A DNA stretch of 64,000 nt, from the NCBI GenBank assembly GCA_002049455.2, contig KV918935.1:94016-158015 (forward strand), written 5' to 3'. This DNA comes from Porphyra umbilicalis. Its lineage: Eukaryota > Rhodophyta > Bangiophyceae > Bangiales > Bangiaceae. Positions 41,609 through 50,289 of this stretch are shown here, piece by piece. Under the pieces are notes generated by a model that made no database searches, had not been told where the DNA came from, and saw nothing but the letters and a program-made list of their open reading frames with translations. The translations under genes were made by a program, and so were the position numbers. The first letter of the stretch is position 1, and every line of letters begins with the position of its first letter.

Positions 41609-42153
41609 TGTTGAAACGCAGTGGGGATAGGGGATGGGGGACCACAGTGAAGTGCTTGAGTGGCTGGAGGTTGTGTGTATGTGTGCGAACGTGATTTCTT
41701 GGTTGTCTCTCCAAAGCGCCCCTCTTCTTACCAAGGGCACTCCTCAAGTAGTCCAAGTCGGAGCACTCAAGCCCATCACGCAGCCCAAGCAGCTCGCCCG
41801 CGCACGCGCCCGCCCACACTCTAAATCAAAACGCTCACCACATCAAAGCATCAGGGATCAAAGCAAAGCCCACGCAAATCAAAGCATCAGAAGCGCAAGA
41901 ACAAAAAATATGAAATCGCAAACTTTTCACTCAAGATCGCATGGGTACAAATGTCGAAAGCACCATCGGTCACCAAACCGCGAGGAAGTCGCTTGGGTAG
42001 CCTAGTGGGAAGTAAGGCACCCACTCTCATTAGGCGTGACCTTCGGGTCGCATCCGGGAGTCGGGGGTTCGAACCCTGTCAATACCTGGTTTCTTATATT
42101 TTGCTTTTTACAGCAGCAGGGCTTACAGCGGCGTTGAGCATGACGTTCCAACA
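41609..42153 (-). mobile_element. solo copia LTR (545 bp), minus orientation
   Basis: The plus strand reads TGTTGAAACGC at the left and TTCCAACA at the right, so the ends are TG..CA with a TGTTG/CAACA inverted pair. The first 100 bp match the complement of the 3' end of the copia LTR at 53697-54114. The unit is flanked by a perfect 5-bp target duplication, CACGG, and lies in the GC-rich array. No internal region is present, so it is a recombination product (solo LTR). It carries a tRNA-like segment near its U3 end. Confidence 0.9.
41991..42109 (+). ncRNA. tRNA-like sequence inside the solo LTR (A box, B box, T5)
   Basis: GGTAGCCTAGTGGG at 41996-42009 fits a Pol III A box and can form a short D-arm (GCC..GGC). 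GACCTTCGGGTC at 42038-42049 folds as a long variable arm. GGTTCGAACCC at 42066-42076 is a near-perfect B box in a T-arm. T5 at 42105-42109 could terminate Pol III. No good acceptor stem or anticodon arm is seen, so this is a tRNA-derived relic or SINE-like head rather than a working tRNA. Confidence 0.5.
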
Positions 42154-42158
42154 CACGG
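42154..42158. other. right 5-bp target-site duplication of solo copia LTR
   Basis: CACGG, identical to 41604-41608. Confidence 0.88.
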
Positions 42159-42520
42159 CGCGGCGACCGCTGCACATGTTGTCGCTCAGCGGCGGCTGCC
42201 GCACGTGTTGTCGTGGAGCGGGACGGCGGCCGCCACAATTGCTGCTGCTGTGCGGCGGCCGCCTCCCTTGTTGTCACTTCGCGGCCGCCGCCGCACGTGG
42301 TCCGGCGCGGCGGCCGCCACACTTGTCGATGCGCTGCGGCAGTCGCCCTTGGTGTGGTTGCACGGCGGCCGCCGCGCAACTTGGGTATCGCTGCGGCCGC
42401 CGTGTAAACGGGCGCGGAGCGGCGACCGCCGCACGTGTTGTCGCTCAGCGGCGGGCGCCGCACGTTCTGCTGCAGCGCATCACGACGACCGCAGCGCTTG
42501 TCGAGGCTGTGAGGCATGGC

Positions 42521-43589
42521 GGATCGCCGCTTATGTCGTGAAGGCCCCGTCCCCTTCCCCAACCCCAGCCACCGCGGCAAGGCCGGGCCCTTCCCCCCCC
42601 CCTCTCTCGCGACCGCGTCGCCAGGACGGATTCCGTCCCCCCCCGCCATACCAGTCACCGCATCGCCGTGAGGCTGCCGGTGGAATGCATCGCGAAAGCG
42701 GCGGCCGCCAGCCCTCGCAGAGGGCGCTGATAGCCGCTGCACACACTGCGCAAATTCGGGACACATATCCTCCCCCCCAATGAATGCACAACATCGCCGT
42801 CCACGCCACGCCACCCAGCTGGCCGCGAGGGCGGTGCGCGCACGCGGCCAAAGGTCCGCCACAACCCCACCCCCTCCCCCCGCGGGAGCACACACGCGGT
42901 CTGTTGTCGGCTGGCGGTGAGCGGTCTCGCGAGTGCTGCGGCCGCCAGCGCTCGCACTGGGATCTGGCGGCCGCCGGACATACGGCGCAAACACAGGTCC
43001 CATCGGTGTCGGAAAATTCTTTTTGGCGGCCGCCGCCAGTGTTAGCAGCTCCGCACCCGCAGCCGGCCTCGGCGGCATAGCGGCGGCCGCCGTAGAGGAC
43101 GAAGCAGTAGTGAAGTCGATGATGTTGAGTGGGTGCGTTGTTTTACTAGACACGGCGCTCCCAGGGCTGCGAAGGCGTGCCTGATATCCCCCAGGCCACC
43201 TCAGCCGCAGGGCCTTCCCAGGCACCCCCAATGGCGTGGCCGAAAAGGCCCGTACGGCACCTCCCAGGGCAGCTCCCGCACCTCCAGAGGGCGCCCACAG
43301 CCTCACACTCCAGGCGCCGCTCCCCACACAAATCTCCCTCGGAGCTCAACCCCTAATGGGTTCCCCGATGAAAGATCTACAATCAAGAACATGCAGTGTC
43401 ACCACACAAATAAAAAAGACTTCCGACTTACGCAAGGGACAATTGTCCCTGGGGGACTGCGAAAAAACATTCCACACTCCCCCCAGTACCCCAGGGATAA
43501 TTCCTGCCACCGGGTCAAATTCCCGTCATCAAAAGTCCGTGCAAGGCTCTCCGGGGACGATCTGACCGAGGGGTTTAAATTTCTTTAGA
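42521..43589. other. GC-rich non-coding region
   Basis: Two diverged copies of a GCGGCCGCCAGC(C/G)CTCGCA-containing module are near 42700 and 42945. Open frames on both strands reflect composition. From 43350 the sequence becomes less biased. No gene called. Confidence 0.45.
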
Positions 43590-44100
43590 CCCTCTTCATG
43601 CAGAGGGGTCTAAAGCCCTTGAGCCCCATGTCCAGAGGTCGGTTTTTCAACCGACCACCGATGGGGCCAAAGCAGACCCGCGAGGATGCCAGAGGCACCT
43701 GGGGGCCTCCTTGATGCCCGTAGGACCCCATCCGGTCCATTGGGCAACACCCCCACAGTGACCGTTCTGGCCGGGGGTCTAAAGCCCTTCAGCCCCATGT
43801 CGAGAAGTCGGTTTTTCAACCAACCTCCGATGGGGCCAAAACAGGCCTGCGAGGATGCCGGAAGCGTCTTTGGGCCTCCCTGGTGCCCATAAGACCCCAT
43901 CCGGTGCATTGGGCACCACCCCCACGATGACCGTTCTCACAGCGGGGCTCAAGCTCATCAGACCATTTCCAAAACTCGGTTTTTCAACCGACCTCGGAAA
44001 GGGCCCAGGAAAGACCGGGAAGGTGTCCTGACCACGCCCGACCCGTCCGGGTGCCCGTACGACCACATCCGGCGTGTTGGGCACCACCGGAAGACGGCCC
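43590..44100. repeat. 169/170-bp tandem repeat with a hairpin, three copies
   Basis: The GGGGTCTAAAGCCCTT-like start recurs at about 43605, 43774 and 43944 (third copy diverged). Each unit has CGGTTTTTCAACCGAC, an inverted repeat able to form a small hairpin. It lies on the 3' side of the minus-strand copia element and may belong to its 3' LTR. Confidence 0.78.
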
Positions 44101-44121
44101 AAAGCACTTTAGCCCCATCGC

Positions 44122-44199
44122 CACGTGTTGCGCCGACACCACGTGTTGCAACGACGCCACGTGTGGCAACGACGCCACGTGTTGCAACAGCGCCACGTG
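44122..44199. promoter_or_regulatory. five CACGTG boxes at exact 18-bp spacing
   Basis: CACGTG starts at 44122, 44140, 44158, 44176 and 44194. The unit is an 18-bp GCCACGTGTTGCAACGAC-like minisatellite. CACGTG is the palindromic core bound by bZIP and bHLH factors. Position beside the 3' end of a minus-strand copia pol suggests the U3 part of its LTR, but no LTR edge was found. Confidence 0.6.
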
Positions 44200-44328
44200 T
44201 CGGTCCCGGAACGATCTCACAGGCCGCGACATTTGGGCCCGAATTGTTGAAATCGGCGCCCGGGCCCGCCCAGCCGGATGCGCTAAAGCTCTTTAGCGCC
44301 CCAAAGCCGGGCAGTGTGACGACGTGCG

Positions 44329-44895
44329 TTAGCACGCCGGGTCCGGCTCAAGCGCTCTTGCCGCCGTGCCCAAGTCGGGCCCGACACCAGCTGCGTGACG
44401 GAAGGCCTTGAACGCCGGCCCCGGCAGCGCCTTGGTGAGCCCGTCCGCGGGCATCTCAGCGCTGGGCAGAAAGTAACATTTCACGTCCCCGCGCGCCACG
44501 TACTTGCGCACCATATGGTACGCGACGTCCACGTGCTTGGTGCGCCCCGTGGCCTCGGGGTTGCTGACGAGCGCCAGGCACGCCTGGTTGTCTTCCCCCA
44601 TGGGAACGGCACCGCCGTCGACGCCAAGCGCCGATAAAAGCTTGCGGAGCCAAAGGGCCTCCTTTGTCGCCATCGCGGCGGCCACGTACTCGGCCTCAGC
44701 CGTCGTCGTCGCCACCGTCGACTGGCGCTTGCTCGCCCACGAGACCAGCCCGTCGTTGAGGGTGAAGATGAAGCCCGTCGTCGACCGACAAGCATCAACA
44801 TCGCCCGCCCACTCGGCGTCGACGTACCCTTGAAGAGGCTTATAGGCGCCGTACGCGACCCCGAGGCGCGTAGCCCCGCGAAGGCACCGAAGCAC
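44329..44895 (-). pseudogene. copia RNase H, C-terminal part of pol
   Basis: Contains YVDAEWAGDVDACRSTTGF, STVATTTAEAEY, MGEDNQACLAL and MPADGLTKALPG, the conserved landmarks of the Ty1/copia RNase H with its D-E-D residues. The frame is open for 189 codons. About 230 bp of this domain (44500-44700) is duplicated at 44960-45150 with a few substitutions. Confidence 0.88.
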
Positions 44896-46988
44896 CCCCT
44901 TGACCGTATGGTGCGCGAGTACGTGGCGCGCGGGGACGTGAAATTTTACTTTCTGCCCCGAGGAGAGCCACGTGCGCGACGTCCACGTGCTTGGTGCGCC
45001 CCGTGGCCTCGGGGTTGCTGACGAGCGCCAGGCACGCCTGGTTGTCTTCCCTCATGGGAACGGCACCGCCGTCGACGCCAAGCGCCGATAAAAGCTTGCG
45101 GAGCCAAAGGGCCTCCTTGGTCGCCATCGCGGCGGCCACGTACTTGGGTGGCTCCATGTGTAGAGGCACGGGTCCACCTTAGACCGGACTGCCCCCTTAG
45201 CCTTGAGCTCTTTATCGAGCTTGATGCCCCACAGGCTCTCGGCCTGCTTTGTCCCATACAGAGCTAGGTTGAGACGGAAGACATCATGTGCCATCCTCGG
45301 CTCGGTGCCGTCCGGAAGAATGATGTACATCTCCTTGTCCATCTTGGCGTTGAGGAAGGCCGTCTTGACGTTCACGTGGTGAACCTTCCAGTCCTTGGCC
45401 GCGGCCACCGCGAAGAACGCGCGTGCTGTTGCCGAGCTTGGCACTGGCGCCCACGTCTCGTCAAAATCACGCCCCGGAATTTGGTTGCTGCCCTGCGCTA
45501 CCAGGCGCGCCTTGCACCTCGTCTCGTTGCCTTCCGAATCGCGCTTGATGTCGTACACGTACCGAGTCTTGACAGCCTTTCGCTTGTTGTTGTTCTTGGT
45601 CTTGGACCAGGTACCAAGCTTCTTTTGCGGCAGGTACTCTTCCTTCTCTGCCGCCTTCAATAGCAGCCAGTCCGAGCGTGCACGCGCCTCCTTCGCGTTG
45701 GTCGGCGGCTTTCTCAGGGCCCAGGCAGACTTAGCGTCACCAAATGGCCCCGCTGTCACATACGCCTTCGAGATGCTCTCCCACCAGGTAACCTTTGGTG
45801 CCGGCTTGCGCTTGGACCGCCGGGGTTCTTGCGCCCCGTCGTCATCACTCACCGTTGTGCAGTCAGACAGCACTTGGTGCCCTTTTTGAGGCGCCACGTC
45901 CTCGTTGTCTTCATCATCATCGCCGTCTTCCGCGTCATGGACGGCCTCCTTGTCCGGCGCGCCGTCGCTCTCTGAAGACTGCTGCGGAGCATACGCGTCC
46001 CCGCTGGGGACTTCCGCGTCCAGCATGTTCATCGCACCGTCGTCCTTGTCACCATCCGTCCACGCCGTCAGACGAGGACTGGCGCTTGAATCAGAAACAG
46101 ACGTCTTGTTCATGGTCTTGCTTGGGATCACCTCCATGAGCACGTCTCGCCGCTCGAAGATCTCGTTTGAATCATCCTCGAGGATGCGGTAGGCCTTTCC
46201 ACCAACGGTGTAGCCAACAAAACGGCCAACATCGGTCCTTGATTCCAGCTTGCGCTGCTGCTGCTTTGGCTTGAAAGCCCATGCCCGGATACCCCAGACG
46301 CAAAACCCCTTCACGTCGGGGCGTCGCCCCGTGAGCGCCTCAAGGGGCGTCACATCTTGCCCGGCCTTAAAGGACGGGTTGCGCACGTGGATGACCGAGG
46401 AGAGTGCCTCAGTCCACAGCTCCTCTCCCGCACCGGCGTCCAGCAGTGCCACGCGAACGCGCTCCATGATGTAGCGGTTGGCACGCTCCGCCTTGCCGTT
46501 CTGCTGCGACGAGTATAGCGCCGTCTTCTTCGACGTGATGCCCTTGTTGTCATACCACGCCTTGAGGTCGTGGCTGACGTACTCCTTTGCGCCTTCGCGG
46601 CAAACCCGCTTCACTTTGAGCCCGGTGAGGGCCTCAAGCTGCGTAATGCGGGCCTTGAGGACGTCCGGCACCATCCCCTTAGTCTTGATGGGCGTCGCCG
46701 TGATGAAGCCAGTTGAGTCCTCCATCAGCTTCATGAAGTATACTGAACCTCCCAACGACTCCGTCAAGGGCCCATGGACGTCAGTGTGAACCAACTCGCA
46801 CTTGGTGCTCGTTGTTGTGGAGCGATGGTGCGGGGAGCGCGCCATCTTGCCGTCAACACACGGGAAGCACACCGTGACAAGAATGCGCTTGGCGTCCGCC
46901 ACCGAAGCTGGAATCACGTCGACCATCCCGACCATTCGCTTGAGGTTCTCGAAGCCCAAGTAGTTGAACCTGCTTAGTTGAACCTGCG
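44896..46988 (-). pseudogene. copia integrase and truncated reverse transcriptase
   Basis: The minus-strand frame runs from about 46988 to 45052. Integrase keeps LVHTDVHGPL with the first Asp and QQNGKAERANRYI with the Glu. The second Asp box reads CREGAKEY, with Glu where the family has Asp. RT follows from KKLGTWSKTK through FDETWAPV, VNVKTAFLNAKMDKEMYI and LNLALYGTKQ to VDPCLYTW. There the sequence jumps directly into a second copy of the RNase H tail, so the YVDD catalytic box and connecting region are deleted. Upstream, the link to protease is broken by a 14-bp tandem duplication (46961-46974 and 46975-46988). Confidence 0.87.
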
Positions 46989-47801
46989 GTGCCACAGCTC
47001 CGCCTCGCCGTCCATGCGTGTTGAGGCTGCACATACCGACGCCGTGACCGGCGTCACTTTGAGCACGTAGTTATCGGACTCGTTGACCGAACCGATGACA
47101 GACGCGTTGCTCAACACCCCGCTTGAGAGTACTGCCTCTCCATCGCTGAGGATGTAGCAGGCGTCTCCAGCAAACACCACCGCTCCACCACGGCGGTCTA
47201 CCGCACGCACAGACAACAGGTGGTCCGTCAGGTCTGGCGCGAGCATGGCCTCACCGAGGACCATTCGTACCTTGGTGTTGCCCGCCCCCACGTCCATGGA
47301 GACGTACCCGTGCCCCTTAATGGACACCTTGTGACCGTCAGCGAGAGTGACCTTGGCCCCGCTTCCCGACGTCTTGACGGTGCAGCCCTTGTCCCCGGCG
47401 GCCATATGGTTGGTCGCGCCGGAGTCCAGCACCCAGGTCTACATCCTACTGGTGCTCTTGGGAGTCTTGTGCTCCCCGTCATGGCCTGCCGACGCGGCGT
47501 AGGCCAATGCGGCACGGGGAGGTGCACCACCGCCCCCGCCACAATCCCGACGCCTGCCGTGTGAATTCTTGTTGCCCTTGGCGTCGTCGGCCTTCTTCTT
47601 GAGGCAGTCGCGCTTCTTATGCCCTTTCCTGTCGCAGTAGTAGCACACGACAGCCTTCTTGTCCCACGGCTCCTTGGTAGCCGATGCCGCAAATGCTTGC
47701 GACTTGACGCCAGTCGACGACGACAACAGCCCTCGGCTGGCCCGCTGCTCCACCGTGAGCAGCTTGGCGCTCACTTCGGCGAGGTTGCGCTTCCGGTTCA
47801 T
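46974..47801 (-). pseudogene. copia zinc knuckle and protease
   Basis: A CCHC zinc knuckle, CYYCDRKGHKKRDC, lies at about 47615-47655. It is followed by a Gly-rich stretch, a TAG at 47439-47441, and the aspartic protease motif WVLDSGATNHM at about 47400-47435, all in one phase. The frame ends ELWHRRFN then stop at 46974, where the 14-bp duplication shifts the phase away from integrase. Confidence 0.85.
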
Positions 47802-47905
47802 GTTCTACAGGACTGTCATGATCATGTCGACTCTGCTGGAAGACCCAACAGGATCTGCAGCACGAGTGTGTTCTCGTCCACCGTGTTGCCCAGCATAGCG
47901 AGTTT

Positions 47906-48230
47906 TTAGCGGAGGCCCTCGGCACGCGACGTGTACTTAATAATGTTCTCGTCGCCATCCTTCTTGTGGTTGCTCAGCTCGTGCATGAGCTGCAGCAGCT
48001 GTGCGTTGTCACGCGCCTCAAAGATGTCCTTAAGCGCGTCCCACGCGTCCTTGGCCGTACTGACGGCCGTCACCGAATGGAGATGAACCGGCTTGACCGC
48101 CATCTGGATGGTCGCCAACGCCGACTCGTTCATGATGACCCACGCGTCTGCCACCAAGTTGCCCATGGAATCACTCCCGGACGCGGGGCAGTCCGTCAAG
48201 ACCGCCGACCAGACCTTCTCAAAGGTGTCT
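47906..48230 (-). pseudogene. copia gag fragment
   Basis: Residues such as ADAWVIMNESALATIQMAVK, AKDAWDALKDIFEARDNAQL and LMHELSNHKKDGDENI match the UBN2/gag helical domain of copia elements. The N-terminal gag portion is missing: at about 48225 the sequence changes to the 3' end of the transposase pseudogene. The frame downstream ends at 47906 and the next gag part is in another phase. Confidence 0.78.
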
Positions 48231-50289
48231 TGGCGTCCTGGGCCCCAGGTCCCGCCTTTTCGAGAGACCGCTTTGCACCACGGTGGTACGAGGCGTTTCC
48301 GGGTGCCCGGCTGACAGCCGACCGCTTGATGTAGGACAAGCAGCTTCCCAGACAGCTGTCAGCCGGGTGCTGTGCGGCATTCTTGTTGAAGTGTCCGTGC
48401 CACAACTCGAGCCCCTGTTCGCTGTAGCAACCCAGGCTGCCAAAATAGTCGAGGAAATCTGGTGCGTGACAGCACAGCGTGTGAAGCTTAGGTGTGACGC
48501 TAAACCACGCGAAGGCCGCGCACAGCCCATCCACATACCGAGCAGTGTCGGCCCGGAACGATTTGGCGTCCTCTGTGAAGCTTTCAGCTGTCTGGGTGAG
48601 CACTTGCAGCAGCTCAGCCCAGATGCCACATTCTGCGCCGTACGCCGCAGCGTCCGCAGCGGGCACATACGCTGCAAGCAGCTCGAAAACAGCCGACAGC
48701 CTCCGCACAATCAACTGGCACTGGCGGCCTTCGAATGCGCCACCAAAGTAGGGTTTCGGTGCGACGCCCACCACAAATCGTAGAGCCAAGGCCAGGTTTA
48801 CAGCGTACGCGCAAGCTCGCGCCTGCCCATGATGGCAGTACACTGCCCCAATTACCACCCGTAGCATGTCTCCCGTGATTCTCAACGTGAGATGCAGAGG
48901 CAAGGTGGAGATGTGGCTGGGGTCAACGACCAATAGCGGTCTGTCTTCGATGGAGAAGTGCTCGTCCAACGCCATCGTGGAGGCACGCGCGCCATTGCCG
49001 CCGTCAGCAAACTTGGCCACCTCCTCGAAACGTGTATGGGTTCTGACAACGCCTCGTGCGAGGTTGCCATCTTGCATGTTGCCCCAATTGTACTCCAGTA
49101 GCCCGTTGCGTTGTGTCCGCCGCCGGAGCGCAGTGCACTTGAGACAGGGCATACAGCTGCTAGCCCCCTTGCGGCCGAGCCACGAGGTCATGAAGGCGTA
49201 GTCACCGCTTAAAATGAGACGCACCGCCGGACGTCAGCCACCCATATTCAAACCACTGGTCCGCATGGAATCTAGATGTGGTACGTAGACGTCCGCCATT
49301 GGGGTGAGTGCCGCATAGTCGTCTTTCTGGCAGGGGAAGATGCCGTACAGAATAGAGTTGCCACGGCTTGAGGGGTGAACCTGGTTGGCACAGGACAACA
49401 CTGCTTTACAAGAGCTGAGCAGGCCCCCCTTGTCCAGTCCAAAACTAATGTGGACGTCTCTCACACCGAGAGCAGGTGGAATGGAGGCCGTCGTCTGCCC
49501 CTTAAAGTCACGAATGGCAGCGAGCTCGCGCCCATCCGCTCCATGTACCGATCGCGCGATGAACTACTCCTGTTGGCGTAGATCAGAGATGGGCGCCTCC
49601 TCCGCCGCGCGCGGGCTGACCAGGTAGGCTCCTTGTCCGTTGGACGTGGCCTGGTTGCGCGCCCCCGCTGCCGCCCTCTTTATGTCCGTGCGCAGCGTCA
49701 GTGGGCTTGCGACGCCGCAGTCGGGGCCCAATATCATGCGAAAGCGCTGGAAAGTTGCAGCACTGATGTTGCTTTTCACAGCAAACTGCGACTGCAGCCG
49801 CAGAGGAAGCGCTGCTACAGAAGCGCTCGGCGCCACAGCCACGCCCCCACTCGTGCGAGATCTGCAGCACACGGCTTCCAAGACAGCTGATGCCATGCCA
49901 GCATACCCACGCAAGGACTTGGACACGACCTCTTCGGCCTACGCGAGGCGCCGCCGTGCCTGCCGAGGCTTGGCCGTGTCCTTACGTGTCGTAATCTCGT
50001 GTCGATACCTCCTCTTGTGCCTGTTCCCAACCGTGACGGTGACCACCTCTGGATTGGTCGCAATTATTTGTCGACTGACCAACGCGTCCACACGAGCGAG
50101 GAGGGGCGCGTTGAGTGTTGCATACGTCTTCTCAAGGACGCTCAGAGCGGCTGCGGGATCAAGCTGTGCTTTTCCGAGCGTCTCTAGGCGCTCGCCTGGA
50201 ACAACTCTCTTTAGCGAGGCGCTGGCCTGCGGTGCCTGCGCAGGGGGCGCCCTTCTGCTGCTGCCACCGCCTGCACTCTCGCCAGGCAA
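48196..50289 (-). pseudogene. DDE-like DNA transposase, single frame with three stops
   Basis: One minus-strand phase is open over about 698 codons apart from TAG 49939-49941, TAG 49564-49566 and TGA 49234-49236. Conserved-looking blocks in order: HISFGLDKGG with a candidate catalytic Asp (49432-49434), GNSILYGIFPCQKDD, LSGDYAFMTSWLGRKGASSC followed by MPCLKC, and YSEQGLELWHGHFNK near the C-terminus with a candidate Glu. The DKGG / GDY..GASG.C..C / SEQG.E..H series is, from memory, shared by an uncharacterised transposase-like group in many eukaryotes; I cannot name the superfamily. Each stop is one transition from a sense codon (CAG or CGA). Its 3' end joins the copia gag at about 48225. Confidence 0.65.

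Larger units (their letters stand above)
40560..42520. repeat. GCGGCCGCC-rich ~260-300-bp tandem array
   Basis: Units beginning TGGAGC(G/A) recur at about 40846, 41147, 41405 and 42213. Each contains CGGCCGCCACACTTGTTG, then GCGGCCGCCGCCGCACGTG, a GGTGTGGTTGC(A/C)CGGCGGCC stretch and CCGTGTAA. The array is interrupted by the solo LTR at 41609-42153. Repeated NotI-like words make it self-complementary. No gene. Confidence 0.8.
44329..48230 (-). mobile_element. rearranged Ty1/copia element, minus strand
   Basis: Reading leftwards: a gag fragment, zinc knuckle, protease, integrase, the first half of reverse transcriptase and RNase H, all on the minus strand in the copia order. It is broken by a 5' truncation, a 14-bp duplication, a stop, and a deletion plus duplication between RT and RNase H. 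Its gag end abuts the transposase pseudogene at about 48225. LTRs were not delimited. Confidence 0.88.

Noticed and set aside
41991-42109. A functional tRNA gene
   Set aside because: A and B boxes are good, but no acceptor stem pairing and no proper anticodon arm; kept only as a tRNA-like relic.
43590-44210. Possible CRISPR-like array (regular repeats with hairpins)
   Set aside because: Units are contiguous tandem repeats of 169 or 18 bp without unique spacers, in a eukaryotic retroelement context.
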